Source: Rothia sp. P100 (GTDB lineage Bacteria > Actinomycetota > Actinomycetes > Actinomycetales > Micrococcaceae). From it: a DNA stretch of 64,000 nt. The stretch is from contig NZ_JAMAYG010000001.1 in the NCBI RefSeq assembly GCF_023712425.1, positions 1 to 64,000 of the forward strand, given 5' to 3'. Made by a program: the position numbers and the translations under genes. This document shows, in pieces, positions 43,908 to 54,015 of this stretch (its first letter is position 1; the number at the start of each line of letters is the position of its first letter). The notes below the pieces were generated by a model that saw only the letters and a program-made list of their open reading frames with translations, was not told the origin of the DNA and made no database searches.

Positions 43908-44162
43908 CTAGTGGCGGCCGTGCTTGTTCTTGTAATCAAGCATTGCTGCTTCTTCCTCAGCGGAGAGGTGACCAGCGGCGTGCTCGGCGCGTATTACGCC
44001 ACGGCCTGAGAAAGAGATGGTGATGAACATAAGGATGCCGAAGAACATGAAACCGAAAATAGCGAACCAGTAGGTGGGAATACCGTACAGTTCAAGCTGG
44101 TGCGCGCCGGTCTCTTCTGAGGCAAGGACGGTGGCACCTGCGGCAAGGAGGGTATCAAACAT
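43908..44162 (-). CDS. Small single-pass membrane protein
   Basis: An 84-aa protein started at MFDTLLAAGATVLASEETG after AAAGGTG. One membrane segment, YWFAIFGFMFFGILMFITISF, lies near residue 30, followed by a basic/acidic cytoplasmic tail rich in His (HAAGHLSAEEEAAMLDYKNKHGRH). No family is recognised; it lies between proA and nadD in the minus-strand block. Confidence 0.6.
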   Translation of the reverse strand: MFDTLLAAGATVLASEETGAHQLELYGIPTYWFAIFGFMFFGILMFITISFSGRGVIRAEHAAGHLSAEEEAAMLDYKNKHGRH

Positions 44163-44303
44163 GTGTGCACCTTTCAATCGGTGTGCAGTGTGTGGGCACA
44201 CCGGTGGTGGGCCAGTATGGGTTTTATCTAATGCTACCGGTTGGGCTTGGTTTTTGCGTAGTTGCGCCCCACCGGTAGCGTAATTTTTTAGCTGGTATGC
44301 GCT

Positions 44304-45587
44304 CTAGGAGCGGGTGTGCCCGTCGCCGCGCACAATCCATTTAGAGGTGGTGAGCTGTTCGAGGCCCATAGGCCCCCGAGCGTGCAACTTCTGGGTGGAG
44401 ATCCCCACCTCTGCGCCTAAACCGAACTGCCCGCCATCCGTAAAACGGGTAGAGGCATTTACATAGACGGCCGCTGAATCGACATCGCGCACAAAGGTCT
44501 CAGCGTTGACAAGGTCGTTGGTGATAATGGCTTCTGAGTGACCGGTGGAGTAAGTGCGAATGTGGCGGCGTGCATCTGGAAGGCCAGCTACCGTTTTGAC
44601 GGCAAGATCGAGTGAGCCGTATTCGGCGCTCCAGTCCTCTTCGGTAGCGTCCACAGCCTCTACACCTTCGGGCAGTATTTCTCGGGTGTCAGCATCAACG
44701 TGCAGGGTGACACCGGCACGGGAAAGGGCTGTGAGGACGGCGGGGGCGGCCTTAGCTCCCTTTGCTAGAAGCAGGGTTTCAACGGTGTTACAGGTGCCGG
44801 GGCGCTGAGTTTTAGCGTTGAGAAGGATCTCAACGGCCATCTTCTCATCTGCGCTCTCGTCAACAAAGATATGGCAGTTGCCCTCACCGGTTTCAATGAC
44901 AGGTACGCGGGAGTTTCGCACCACTGACTGAATCAGACTGCGGCCCCCTCGGGGAATGAGAACGTCAATCTTACCGGCAGCAAGCATGAGAGCGTTGGCG
45001 CCTTCCCGCCCAAATTCATCTACCGACTGCACGGAGTCAATGGGCAGACCGGTGGCGTAGAGAGCATCACGAATAATGCGAACAATGACCTGGTTGGTTT
45101 TCTCAGCGGCGCTGCCACCGCGCAGCAGCACAGCGTTCCCGGATTTAATAGCAAGCCCAGCAATATCGACGGTGACATTTGGGCGCGCCTCGTAAATAGC
45201 TCCGATGACGCCCAGAGGTACCCGCACCTGTTGCATGCGTAAACCGTTGGGCAAGGTGGAGCCACGCATCACTTCACCCACCGGGTCAGGCAGACCAATC
45301 AGTGCACGCAGAGCACCGGCTAGCTCGCCCACCCGGTGCTCGTTCAAAGCCAGGCGGTCCAACATCGCAGGGCTCATGCCCGCCTCATGCTCGCGTTCAA
45401 GATCCAGAGCATTCTGTTCGGTAATAATTGCCGCGTGCTTCTCCAGCGAGACGGCCACGGCTTCAAGGGCTCGGTTCTTCCAATTGCTATCTGCACGGGC
45501 TAACTTCAAAGAAGCCACGCGGGCGTCCTCTGCCATATGCACCACGCTCTGCATGGTTTTTTCGTTGACCTCAAGTTGTTCTGCCAC
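44304..45587 (-). CDS. proA: Gamma-glutamyl phosphate reductase ProA
   Basis: ProA reduces gamma-glutamyl phosphate to the semialdehyde in proline synthesis. The 427-aa protein starts with a GTG after GAAAGG. VPLGVIGAIYEARPNVTVD near residue 120, SGNAVLLRGGSAAEKTN near 146, LIPRGGRSLIQSV near 207, the catalytic Cys region QRPGTCNTVETLLL near 257 and the C-terminal FGLGAEVGISTQKLHARGPMG-type block are all clear. It follows proB on the same strand. Confidence 0.96.
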   Translation of the reverse strand: MAEQLEVNEKTMQSVVHMAEDARVASLKLARADSNWKNRALEAVAVSLEKHAAIITEQNALDLEREHEAGMSPAMLDRLALNEHRVGELAGALRALIGLPDPVGEVMRGSTLPNGLRMQQVRVPLGVIGAIYEARPNVTVDIAGLAIKSGNAVLLRGGSAAEKTNQVIVRIIRDALYATGLPIDSVQSVDEFGREGANALMLAAGKIDVLIPRGGRSLIQSVVRNSRVPVIETGEGNCHIFVDESADEKMAVEILLNAKTQRPGTCNTVETLLLAKGAKAAPAVLTALSRAGVTLHVDADTREILPEGVEAVDATEEDWSAEYGSLDLAVKTVAGLPDARRHIRTYSTGHSEAIITNDLVNAETFVRDVDSAAVYVNASTRFTDGGQFGLGAEVGISTQKLHARGPMGLEQLTTSKWIVRGDGHTRS

Positions 45588-45647
45588 GGTAACCTTCTTT
45601 CCTGGGGACTGTTTTACACCATGTTACCTGCAGCACCTAGCAGCTGG

Positions 45648-46829
45648 TTAAGGCAACACCACAATGTTGTCGGCGTGAGCCACAATGCCGTCATAGGTCT
45701 CCCCCATAGCTAACTGAATTTGGGTGGTGTGGCGGCCAATCATTTGGGCGGTCTCCCCCGCACTATAAGAGCTGAGCGCATGGGCAATAACAGTGCCCTG
45801 TTCATCGGTAATCGCGATAGCACCACCGCCCTCGAAGTTACCCTCAACACCGGTGACACCCGCTGCTAGCAGGGAGCGGCGGCGGCGCAGGGCAGCTGCC
45901 GCTCCGGCGTCCACCGCGATGGTCCCTTCAATATCTGCCAGGTGCTGTAGCCAGAGACTCTGAACCGTTGAGCGGTCGCCGGTCGAATAAAACCAGGTTC
46001 CTACGTCCTCCCCAGCAAAAGCGGCCCGAGCATTCGGTGCGCTGGTTACCAGAGCCGGGATGCCCGAGGACGCTGCCACCTGGGCAGCTTTCACCTTGGT
46101 GACCATACCGCCTGAACCAACCCCAGCACTACCCACCGAGCCAATAGCCATACCGGCGAGGTCTTCTTCCCCTCGTACTGAGTTGACCCGCTCTCCTCCG
46201 TCGTTGGGGTGGCGGGTGTAGAGAGCGTCCACATCTGAAAGTAGCACCAGCGCATCTGCTTTGACCGTGTGGGCGACCAGGGCAGCAATTCTATCGTTAT
46301 CGCCAAAGCGAATTTCGCGGGTTGCTACCGCATCGTTTTCATTGATAATCGGCATCACACCCAAATCGAGAAGACGCTCTAGCTGTCGGTGGGCGTTTTG
46401 GTAGCGGTCGCGCGCCATCAAATCCTCAGCGGTTAGTAGTACCTGGGATACCGTCACCCCGTACCTGCTGAATATATCGGTATAGCGGCTCATCAAGAGG
46501 GACTGCCCCACCGAGGCAGCAGCCTGCTGCGTTGCTAAATCCTTGGGACGCCGGGAAAGACCCAGCGGCGCCAGGCCGGCAGCAATGGCGCCAGAAGATA
46601 CAAAAACCAGCTCAATACTGGGGTGCTCGCGCTTCTTCTTGGCCAGCACATCAGAAATCGTGGCAATTGCTAGTTCATCGAGTGAATTCTCTATGGAGGT
46701 CAGAGACGAAGAGCCCACCTTAACTACGATACGCCTGGCCTTGGGCATATCAGCACGCTCAAGAATGGGGCTACGGCGGTGCTTGCCCCGCCCTTCAGCG
46801 CTGGCCTGGAAAGCGGTTTTAATATCCAC
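45648..46829 (-). CDS. proB: Glutamate 5-kinase ProB
   Basis: ProB phosphorylates glutamate, the feedback-controlled first step to proline. The 393-aa protein starts at a GTG with AGGAAG upstream. RRIVVKVGSSSLTS near residue 32 is the kinase N-terminus, VFVSSGAIAAGLAPLG near 75, INENDAVATREIRFGDND near 160, LLSDVDALYTRHP near 195, GSGGMVTKVKAA near 238. The C-terminal PUA domain (GTIAVDAGAAAALRRRRSLLAAGVTGVEG) begins near 300. The N-terminal 27 residues are extra. It lies upstream of proA. Confidence 0.96.
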   Translation of the reverse strand: MDIKTAFQASAEGRGKHRRSPILERADMPKARRIVVKVGSSSLTSIENSLDELAIATISDVLAKKKREHPSIELVFVSSGAIAAGLAPLGLSRRPKDLATQQAAASVGQSLLMSRYTDIFSRYGVTVSQVLLTAEDLMARDRYQNAHRQLERLLDLGVMPIINENDAVATREIRFGDNDRIAALVAHTVKADALVLLSDVDALYTRHPNDGGERVNSVRGEEDLAGMAIGSVGSAGVGSGGMVTKVKAAQVAASSGIPALVTSAPNARAAFAGEDVGTWFYSTGDRSTVQSLWLQHLADIEGTIAVDAGAAAALRRRRSLLAAGVTGVEGNFEGGGAIAITDEQGTVIAHALSSYSAGETAQMIGRHTTQIQLAMGETYDGIVAHADNIVVLP

Positions 46830-46877
46830 TGTTTTCTCTTCCTATGCTCTTCCGCAACAACCCTTCGAATATACAAC

Positions 46878-46913
46878 ATTGCCGCCTACCGGTATCAACC
46901 GATGGGCGGCAAT
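46878..46913 (-). terminator. Terminator after obgE
   Basis: ATTGCCGCCTACCGG (46878-46892) pairs with CCGATGGGCGGCAAT (46899-46913), a 15-bp stem with two central mismatches. It lies between obgE and proB, so the latter likely has its own promoter. Confidence 0.65.
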
Positions 46914-46939
46914 GAGACGCTCAAATCTCGGGATAGATT

Positions 46940-48544
46940 TTACTCTGTCTCGGTTTCAGCTTTCTTTTCTGCCTTAGCTTTGGACTGACGGCTAGCTTTC
47001 ATCTCTTCCACTGATTCGGTCCAGATACCGGCAACACGCTCAGCTTCAAGCTCTGCGCGAGCTTCAGCCTTAGCGTCCATACGCTCGTGGAACTCCGCCT
47101 TACGCTGAGCACGGGTTGGGCGAATCAGCTCTTCCAGGCGCACATCGGTACCGCGGGGGCTTGAGAGCAACTCGGCACCACCCACCATGGTGGGTTCCCA
47201 GTCGAAGACCACAGCGTCAGTCTCTTCGCCGATGACGACGGCATCGCCGGCGATAGCGCCAGCCTTGAAGAGCTGGTCTTCAACGCCCAGGCGGTTAAGG
47301 CGGTCCGCCAGGTAGCCCACCGCTTCATCGTTGTTGAAGTCAGTCTGCTTGATCCAGCGTTCGGGCTTTTCACCAATAACGCGGAAGAGCGGCTCAAGGT
47401 TACGCTCTTCCTTGCGGATGATGAATTCCTGCTTCTTTTTGGAACGGAAGCCCTTAGGCTTAACCACCACAGTGTCCTCAGCAACAACAGTGTTCTTGCG
47501 TGCCTTGCGCTGGGCCTTGCGGTCCTCTTCAACAATCTGAGCCATAGCAAAGGTCAGCTGCTTGAGACCCTCATGGGAAGCCGTTGACACCTCAAAGACC
47601 CTGAAGCCGCGTTCTTCAAACATGGGCTTGACGAATTCCGCCAATTCGCGTGCTTCGGGAACATCAATCTTATTCAGCACGATTAGCTGCGGACGCTCGT
47701 TAAGGGGCACGGTGACACCGGCGGTGGGGTCTACCTCGTAGTTCTCTAGCTCGCCACGAATCACATCAAAATCAGAGATGGGGTCGCGGTTGGGTTCAAG
47801 GGTGGCGCAGTCAATGACGTGCACCAGGGCGCTAGAGCGCTCCACGTGGCGCAAGAAGCGATGGCCCAGACCCTTACCCTCAGATGCGCCCTCAATCAAA
47901 CCGGGGACATCGGCCACGGTGTAGCGGGTATCGCCTGCCTGAATAACACCCAGGTTAGGGATGAGGGTGGTGAAGGGGTAGTCAGCAATCTTGGGCCGGG
48001 CTGCTGAAATAGCCGCAATCAGAGAGGACTTACCGGCGGAAGGGTACCCCACCAGCGCGACATCCGCGATGGATTTGAGCTCAAGCACCACATCGTTTTC
48101 ATCGCCAGGAATGCCGAGCAGAGCGAAGCCGGGAGCCTTGCGCTTGGTGGATGCCAGGGCAGCGTTACCCTTACCGCCGATCCCGCCCTCAGCAGCTACG
48201 TATTCATCACCGATACGCACCAGGTCAGCAAGGACGTTGCCCTGCTTATCCTTCACAACGGTGCCCTGCGGCACCGGCAGAATAAGATCGGGGGCATTGA
48301 AGCCGTGAGACATGTCGCCGCGGCCAACATCGCCGTTAGTGGCGTGCTGGTGGGGGCTGTGATGGTATTCCAGCAGGGTGGTAGTCTGCCCGTCTACGCG
48401 CAAGATGACGTCGCCGCCCTTACCGCCGTTGCCACCATTGGGACCACCCAGGGGTTTGAACTTTTCACGGCGAACCGACACACAGCCGTGCCCACCGTGC
48501 CCACCGGTCACATGAAGCACAACCCGGTCAACAAAATCAGCCAC
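46940..48544 (-). CDS. obgE: GTPase ObgE/CgtA
   Basis: Obg is an essential GTPase in 50S assembly and stress control. The 534-aa protein has the glycine-rich Obg fold ([18 protein letters not shown] near residue 14), the GTPase with G1 GYPSAGKSS near 166, G3 [16 protein letters not shown] near 212 and G4 LNKIDVPE near 290, and an OCT domain near 360-440 ([21 protein letters not shown]). A charged C-terminal tail of about 60 residues follows, common in actinobacteria. GTG start after AAGGAGC. Confidence 0.96.
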   Translation of the reverse strand: MADFVDRVVLHVTGGHGGHGCVSVRREKFKPLGGPNGGNGGKGGDVILRVDGQTTTLLEYHHSPHQHATNGDVGRGDMSHGFNAPDLILPVPQGTVVKDKQGNVLADLVRIGDEYVAAEGGIGGKGNAALASTKRKAPGFALLGIPGDENDVVLELKSIADVALVGYPSAGKSSLIAAISAARPKIADYPFTTLIPNLGVIQAGDTRYTVADVPGLIEGASEGKGLGHRFLRHVERSSALVHVIDCATLEPNRDPISDFDVIRGELENYEVDPTAGVTVPLNERPQLIVLNKIDVPEARELAEFVKPMFEERGFRVFEVSTASHEGLKQLTFAMAQIVEEDRKAQRKARKNTVVAEDTVVVKPKGFRSKKKQEFIIRKEERNLEPLFRVIGEKPERWIKQTDFNNDEAVGYLADRLNRLGVEDQLFKAGAIAGDAVVIGEETDAVVFDWEPTMVGGAELLSSPRGTDVRLEELIRPTRAQRKAEFHERMDAKAEARAELEAERVAGIWTESVEEMKASRQSKAKAEKKAETETE

Positions 48545-48642
48545 AAAAGCTCCTTAGAGAAATAAATAAGATCTGGTTCCCCATTCTACAGGCAGACACT
48601 CACTACGTATCTGTGATGACTGACCGAGCGGGGAATAAAAGG

Positions 48643-48674
48643 GAGGGCACCCGCGCCTAAACGCGGGTGCCCTC
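48643..48674 (-). terminator. Terminator after rpmA
   Basis: GAGGGCACCCGCG (48643-48655) and CGCGGGTGCCCTC (48662-48674) form a perfect 13-bp stem; on the minus strand it is followed by CCTTTTATT. It separates rpmA from obgE. Confidence 0.88.
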
Positions 48675-48698
48675 TCAAATGCGTGAGTTTATAAAAAC

Positions 48699-48956
48699 TT
48701 ACTCAGCTGCTGCAAGGATATTAACAACCTTGCGGCCCTTACGGGTACCAAATTCGACCTGACCTGCTGCAAGAGCGAACAGGGTGTCATCCCCACCGCG
48801 GCCTACGTTGTTGCCGGGGTGGAAGTGGGTGCCACGCTGGCGGACGAGGATTTCGCCTGCGTTGACGGTCTGACCGCCGTAGCGCTTAACACCGAGGTAC
48901 TGGGGGTTTGAGTCACGGCCGTTGCGGGTGGAGCTTGCGCCCTTCTTATGTGCCAT
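48699..48956 (-). CDS. rpmA: 50S ribosomal protein L27
   Basis: L27 sits near the peptidyl transferase centre. The 85-aa protein starts [29 protein letters not shown], the standard family opening without the cleavable N-terminal extension seen in some Firmicutes, and has [23 protein letters not shown] near residue 38. It follows rplU by 57 bases. Confidence 0.97.
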   Translation of the reverse strand: MAHKKGASSTRNGRDSNPQYLGVKRYGGQTVNAGEILVRQRGTHFHPGNNVGRGGDDTLFALAAGQVEFGTRKGRKVVNILAAAE

Positions 48957-49013
48957 TGATGCCTACCTTATGTAGAAGAAATCGGTTGTGATTTAGAACT
49001 AGTCTACGGGAAC

Positions 49014-49325
49014 TTACGCGTTGATCGCAGTGATCTTGACGGTGGTAAGTTCGGCACGGAAGCCCTGACGCTTCTTGTAACCGGTCTTGTTCTTGTACTT
49101 CTGAATAACGATCTTGGGGCCACGGAGGTCCTCGATTTTTTCAGCGGTAACCTTGGCCGAAGCCAGGGTCTTTGCATCTACGGTGACCTTGTCCCCGTCT
49201 ACCAGCATGAGAACGGGAAGCTGAATAGTGCTTCCTGCCTCACCAGCGACGCGGTCAAGGGTAACGAGATCTCCGACGGAGACCTTTTCCTGGCGGCCGC
49301 CAGCGCGAACAATTGCGTATGCCAC
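49014..49325 (-). CDS. rplU: 50S ribosomal protein L21
   Basis: L21 binds 23S rRNA and is usually co-expressed with L27. The start is set at the GTG of [15 protein letters not shown], giving the family-typical 103 aa; a GTG four codons earlier keeps the frame. The C-terminal [24 protein letters not shown]-like block ([15 protein letters not shown]) is the Lys/Arg-rich signature. Confidence 0.96.
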   Translation of the reverse strand: MAYAIVRAGGRQEKVSVGDLVTLDRVAGEAGSTIQLPVLMLVDGDKVTVDAKTLASAKVTAEKIEDLRGPKIVIQKYKNKTGYKKRQGFRAELTTVKITAINA

Positions 49326-49667
49326 TTGGGAACTCACTTCTCTTGACGTCTTTTTTAACAGTGTGTAAAAACAGGTGCCGGGCTCTACCCGAAGGTGGGC
49401 GTGTTTCTGACCCGGCGACTAAACGCGGGAATGGTCCCCCATCGTTTGCCGAATAAGTTTTTGAGGCGAACCTATTTTTACGTCGCGGCTGAATACCTTT
49501 TTCAAAATATTCCACTGTTCTCACGCTAACGTTTGCTTGTGAAAACAGCACCGACCATCTACTGTACGGGGTTCTTAGCTCTGGGGGCAAGCAATGAGCC
49601 TAGTTAATTCCCAGTCAAACGGCGTGTTATCGCTCATACCCTTCCCCATATGTTGGGCACATATTAG
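49326..49667 (-). promoter_or_regulatory. Long leader region upstream of rplU
   Basis: About 340 bases without a gene between the rne terminator and rplU. It should hold the rplU-rpmA promoter and leader. A TTGAAA element at about 49498-49503 (minus strand) followed by TAAAAA is a possible but poorly spaced promoter. No known riboswitch or ribosomal leader motif was recognised. Confidence 0.35.
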
Positions 49668-49703
49668 AGGGCGGCACCCCGGTTTTCGCCGGAGTGCCGC
49701 CCT
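49668..49703 (-). terminator. Stem-loop after rne
   Basis: AGGGCGGCACCCCGG (49668-49682) pairs with CCGGAGTGCCGCCCT (49689-49703), 15 bp with one mismatch and a TTTTCG loop, 25 bases after the rne stop. A clear T-run is missing. Confidence 0.75.
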
Positions 49704-49728
49704 AGAGCTTTAGCCTATCGAAGAGGGC

Positions 49729-52700
49729 TTATTTGCCATCGCGCTTGATATCAGCCGCCGACACGCCCACACCCAACATGACCGGTGCATCCTCGGTGGT
49801 CGCTGCCTTCTGAGCAACGTCAGTCACCGAAGCGGTCACAGAGCTACCGGTTGCCGCAGCTACTTCTTCAGTGCGCACCTCGGTAGAACCGGCACCCGAG
49901 CTCACAGCTCGGCGTGAACGGCGCTTCTTAGGAGCACTGGTAACAACGGGAGCCTGTTCCTGGGCTGCCGGAGTTTCAGCAACTGCAGGAGCCTCAGCCT
50001 TCTTGCCCGGGGTTGCTACACCGGTGAGAGCAGGGCTAGTTTCCATTTCAACTGGTGCCACGTACTTAAGGCCTGAACCGGAGGATGCACGGCGGGGGTG
50101 GCGCTCACCGCGAGAACCGGAAGAACGCTCATTGCGATCCCCACGGGTAGAGCGATCATTGCGGTGAGAACGATCCTCGCGGCCACCGCGGGAATCTCGC
50201 TGTTCGCCGTTCTCATCATCACCGCGGTCGTACTCACGCCCAGCCTTCTGCGAAGCGCGCGCACGAGCTTCGCCGGCACGGATTGCTTCCAGACGGTTGG
50301 AGTTCTGGGTGAAACGTGAGTCAGCTTCAGGGTCAACATCTACTGACGCATCTGAGTTAGCACCAAAATCATCCGCAGAAATGTCAGCGCGGTTGCGGGT
50401 GCGCTCACGGCGCGGCTTCTTAGCACCGCGCTGACCATCGCCCCGGCGATTACCGCGTGACTCACCGACGGTCTGTTCGTCGTCGCCCTGTTCAAAGACG
50501 GCGGCTAGAGATTCGAGGGTGAACGCTCCCTGCTCCCCCGAAGTTTCTTCGGCGGAATCATCGCGGTCAGCAACAGGTAGTTCAATGACCTCATCACCGA
50601 TGCTGAGGGTCTGTTCACTGTTCTGAGCCTCAACCTGATGTGAGTCAGCGCGGCGGTTGCGCTTGCGGCGCTTACGCTTGCGGGCTGAGCGCGACTCGGC
50701 ATCATCACCCTCTTCGCTGTGCTGGGTGGCAGCAACGATGTTAGCAAGAGCCGCCCGGCGGGCTTCGCTCTTGGGGTCATCATCACCCTCAACCTCATGT
50801 ACCACATCGTGGTGAGCAACAGCTTTCTCGTGACGGTAACGCTTACGATCATCGCGGTCAGCACGGTGGATGAAGTCAGAGGCGCCACCGGTACGACCTT
50901 CAAGGGGCTGATTCTGCACCAAAAGACCTCGGCCAGCACAATGCTCACAGGGTTCAGAGAAGACCTCAAGCAAACCGGTACCCATACGCTTACGGGTCAT
51001 CTGCACCAGGCCCAAAGAGGTCACTTCAGCAACCTGATGCTTGGTACGGTCACGGCCCAGGCATTCAACCAGGCGACGCAAAACCAATTCGCGGTTTGAT
51101 TCCAAGACCATGTCGATGAAGTCAACCACAATGATGCCACCGATATCGCGCAGGCGCAGCTGGCGCACGATTTCTTCAGCAGCTTCTAGGTTGTTCTTGG
51201 TGACAGTTTCTTCAAGGTTGCCGCCGCTACCGGTGAACTTGCCGGTGTTGACATCCACTACGGTCATCGCTTCGGTACGGTCAATGACCAGTGAGCCGCC
51301 TGAAGGCAGGTAAACCTTGCGGTCTAGGGCCTTCTGCAGCTGCTCTTCAATGCGGTAATGCTCAAAGAGGTCATCGTCCTCCTCCCACTGCTTGAGTCGA
51401 TCTACCAAGTCAGGAGCCACATAGGTGACGTAGGCTTCAATTGAGTCCCAGGCGTCCTGCCCCTGAACGACCATGGAGGTGAAGTCTTCGTTGAAGACAT
51501 CGCGCACGGTTTTGATGGTCAGGTCGGGTTCCTGGTAAAGCATCTCGGGGGCAAGAACCTTGCGGCTCTCGCTCTTTTCCTTGATTTCATCCCACTGAAC
51601 ACGCAGTCGGTTGATATCGTTGGTCAGCTCTTCTTCGCTGGCGCCTTCGGCTGCAGTGCGTACGATAACGCCGGCGTCCTCGGGTAGGCGGTCCTTCAGG
51701 ATGCGCTTGAGACGGGTACGCTCCACATCGGGCAGCTTGCGGGAGATACCGGTCATGGAACCACCGGGTACGTACACCAGGTAGCGCCCAGGCAGGGAGA
51801 CCTGGCTGGTCAGTCGGGCGCCCTTATGTCCGATGGGGTCTTTAGTGACCTGAACCAGCACAGAATCTCCGGCCTTCAGTGCATTTTCAATCTTGCGGGG
51901 TGCACCGTCCAGGCCGGTGGCATCCCAATTAACCTCGCCTGCGTAGAGCACCGCGTTGCGGCCACGGCCAATATCAATAAAGGCAGCTTCCATGGAGGGC
52001 AGAACGTTCTGAACCTTACCCAGGTAAACGTTGCCAATCAGCGAATCTTGCTGAGTCTTAGAAACAAAGTGCTCAGCCAGAACACCGTCTTCAAGCACAC
52101 CAATCTGGATGCGATCATCCTTTTGGCGCACCAGCATCTGGCGGTCAACGGATTCACGGCGCGCCAAAAACTCTGCCTCGGTAATGACCTGGCGGCGGCG
52201 GCCGGTAGCGCGGGTTTCGCGGCGGCGCAGACGCTTGGCCTCCAGGCGGGTTGAGCCGCGCACCCCGGTCACCCGGTTAGAGCTGTGAGAATCAGACAGG
52301 CGTGGGGCGCGCACCTTAACGACGGTATCTTCAGGGTCATCTTCAGTGCCTCCCTCAAACTCTAGGTCAGCATCGCCGCGGCGGCGACGGCGGCGGCGGT
52401 GGGAGGTAATTTCAGGGTCAAGATCTGCCAGACGGCGTTCGCGTCGTGCAGCTTCCTCTGCTGCGCGGCGAGCTTCACGCTCAGCACGCGCCTTTTCAAG
52501 AATCTCATCAATGTCAGGAGCATGAAAAAGCAGGGATGAGGTGCTGGCAGCTTTGGTCAGCTGAGCAAGTTCTTCTTCAAGTAGCTCACGCTGGGTCTTC
52601 TCAGCTGCGGTCTCCCCGGTGGGGGACTCGAGTACGCCCTCTTCAGCTGAAGCCTCTTCGGTGTTCTTCTTATCTGCCTGAGTTTGGTCCTGCTGAGCCT

Positions 52701-52779
52701 CATGTGGCTGAGCAGCCTGGGCGGGCTGGTTATGGTCGTTTTCAGGGGCCAAAGCACCCTCTTTATTTTCACTCGTCAT
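49729..52779 (-). CDS. rne: Ribonuclease E/G
   Basis: The main endonuclease for mRNA decay and rRNA/tRNA processing. The 1016-aa protein has a long acidic/basic N-terminal extension (about 225 residues), then the catalytic half: S1 domain with NVYLGKVQNVLPSMEAAFIDIG near residue 252, VPGGSMTGISRKL near 335, the DNase I-like VVDVNTGKFTGSGG near 512 and GGIIVVDFIDM near 552 with the metal-binding Asp pair, and the Zn-link SEPCEHCAGRG near 615. The C-terminal 380 residues are disordered, Arg/Asp/Gly-rich, matching the actinobacterial layout with scaffold regions at both ends. Confidence 0.95.
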   Translation of the reverse strand: MTSENKEGALAPENDHNQPAQAAQPHEAQQDQTQADKKNTEEASAEEGVLESPTGETAAEKTQRELLEEELAQLTKAASTSSLLFHAPDIDEILEKARAEREARRAAEEAARRERRLADLDPEITSHRRRRRRRGDADLEFEGGTEDDPEDTVVKVRAPRLSDSHSSNRVTGVRGSTRLEAKRLRRRETRATGRRRQVITEAEFLARRESVDRQMLVRQKDDRIQIGVLEDGVLAEHFVSKTQQDSLIGNVYLGKVQNVLPSMEAAFIDIGRGRNAVLYAGEVNWDATGLDGAPRKIENALKAGDSVLVQVTKDPIGHKGARLTSQVSLPGRYLVYVPGGSMTGISRKLPDVERTRLKRILKDRLPEDAGVIVRTAAEGASEEELTNDINRLRVQWDEIKEKSESRKVLAPEMLYQEPDLTIKTVRDVFNEDFTSMVVQGQDAWDSIEAYVTYVAPDLVDRLKQWEEDDDLFEHYRIEEQLQKALDRKVYLPSGGSLVIDRTEAMTVVDVNTGKFTGSGGNLEETVTKNNLEAAEEIVRQLRLRDIGGIIVVDFIDMVLESNRELVLRRLVECLGRDRTKHQVAEVTSLGLVQMTRKRMGTGLLEVFSEPCEHCAGRGLLVQNQPLEGRTGGASDFIHRADRDDRKRYRHEKAVAHHDVVHEVEGDDDPKSEARRAALANIVAATQHSEEGDDAESRSARKRKRRKRNRRADSHQVEAQNSEQTLSIGDEVIELPVADRDDSAEETSGEQGAFTLESLAAVFEQGDDEQTVGESRGNRRGDGQRGAKKPRRERTRNRADISADDFGANSDASVDVDPEADSRFTQNSNRLEAIRAGEARARASQKAGREYDRGDDENGEQRDSRGGREDRSHRNDRSTRGDRNERSSGSRGERHPRRASSGSGLKYVAPVEMETSPALTGVATPGKKAEAPAVAETPAAQEQAPVVTSAPKKRRSRRAVSSGAGSTEVRTEEVAAATGSSVTASVTDVAQKAATTEDAPVMLGVGVSAADIKRDGK

Positions 52780-53334
52780 GTGCTGCAGTTTCTCCTTTAA
52801 ATTCGGTGTGCCGCTAGCCGCACCGCGGGCTGGTTCTTATCGTCGGTAATCCCCCCTGACAGTGTAGGAGGTTCACCGAAAACCTTGCTACCCGGTGTTC
52901 TCGAGCTTCTGTGCGAGTATTCAGTAGGGGTGTAGGCTTCTGCTCCATACCGAAAATACCGGGCCAGCGCATCTCTCCCGAGCCAACACGTCGCGTGCCA
53001 GTCTTGTGCGGGAATCCATCTTCGCCGCAGGTCTCTGCGGCGGTACATGAACTCGTTCGGGGAATACGCTGGGCAGCCCTTCCGCGTGCGGGCGGATAGC
53101 TGCCGCTTACCATTCTCTCACAGCAAGGGCCTTTTCACACCAGCACCGCCATCAGGGCGCCCGCAAAGAAACTATTTCAGCATGAAAGTTCTCTGAACTA
53201 ACATTGTGGGAGCGCACCCACCTGATTCTGTGAACTTGCTAAAGAAAACACAATTTTTAGCGCAGCAGGGCCCCTCGCCAGCTGCTTGCCCGTACTATGG
53301 GGTACAAACAATTTCGCAATCCTAAGGACTTTTT
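52780..53334. other. 555-base non-coding region between rne and the VKOR gene
   Basis: No gene is supported. It should hold divergent promoters and the rne 5' leader, which is long and self-regulatory in E. coli. The only clear structure found is the short hairpin GTGGG-AGCGCA-CCCAC near 53205-53220. Minus-strand frames here read as Arg/Pro-rich and are not credible proteins. Confidence 0.5.
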
Positions 53335-53961
53335 GTGTCTTCACTAGAGGCTAATGAAACACTCGAGACAGGCTACACCAACCCAGCAGCTGACCGGAGG
53401 CTGGGCTGGTTTATACTGATCAGCGGCATTATTGCCTTCGGCGCAGCCTCCATGCTGGTCTATGAGCGTCTGCAAATTTTTATGGACGCCGGCCATAAGT
53501 CTATTTGCGATGTCAACGCCCTGCTCAACTGCGGCACGGTGATGCGCACCGAGCAAGCGGAGCTCTTCGGCTTCCCTAATCCCTTCATCGGTATTGCCGG
53601 CTACGCCATCACCATAACTATCGCCACGGCACTGATTTCTGGTGCCCGCTTTAGCCGGTGGTACTGGATTGCCATGAACATTGGCCATGGCCTCGCCCTA
53701 GCCTTTGTCTTCTGGCTCTGGTACCAAACGACCTTCCAAATCAATGCTCTTTGCCTTTTCTGCATGATTGTCTGGATGATGCAGATTCCTATCTTCGTGA
53801 AGGTAACCGCCCGCAATATCAGCGCCGGTGTCTTCAACCTTCCCCAGTCAGTGCGCGAAGCTGCCCCCAACTGGTCTTGGTTCACCATCGTTCTGCTCTA
53901 CATCCTGATTTATGGCATCATTGTCATTCGATTCTTCGACATCATCGTCAACATGTTCTAA
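53335..53961 (+). CDS. Vitamin K epoxide reductase (VKOR) family protein
   Basis: Bacterial VKOR reoxidises DsbA-like partners using quinone, supporting disulphide bond formation outside the cell. The 208-aa protein has four to five membrane helices, the loop cysteine pair in SICDVNALLNCGTVM near residue 62 and the active-site CXXC in NALCLFCMIVWMM near 140, plus a Ser/Trp-rich first loop. It has a GTG start with AAGGA upstream (CCTAAGGAC). No fused thioredoxin domain is present. Confidence 0.92.
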   Translation: MSSLEANETLETGYTNPAADRRLGWFILISGIIAFGAASMLVYERLQIFMDAGHKSICDVNALLNCGTVMRTEQAELFGFPNPFIGIAGYAITITIATALISGARFSRWYWIAMNIGHGLALAFVFWLWYQTTFQINALCLFCMIVWMMQIPIFVKVTARNISAGVFNLPQSVREAAPNWSWFTIVLLYILIYGIIVIRFFDIIVNMF

Positions 53962-53965
53962 GAAG

Positions 53966-54005
53966 AAAAATGGGGCCCTCACCGATCGGTGAGGGCCCCA
54001 TTTTT
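53966..54005. terminator. Bidirectional terminator between VKOR and ndk
   Basis: A perfect 40-base palindrome: a 15-bp GC-rich stem flanked by five A and five T residues, with no loop bases to spare. It serves the convergent VKOR and ndk genes in both directions. Confidence 0.95.
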
Positions 54006-54015
54006 ATGTCTGATT

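Noticed and set aside
52814-53113. 99-aa minus-strand frame upstream of rne
   Set aside because: Arg/Pro/Cys-rich sequence without a family look or ribosome site; more likely leader DNA.
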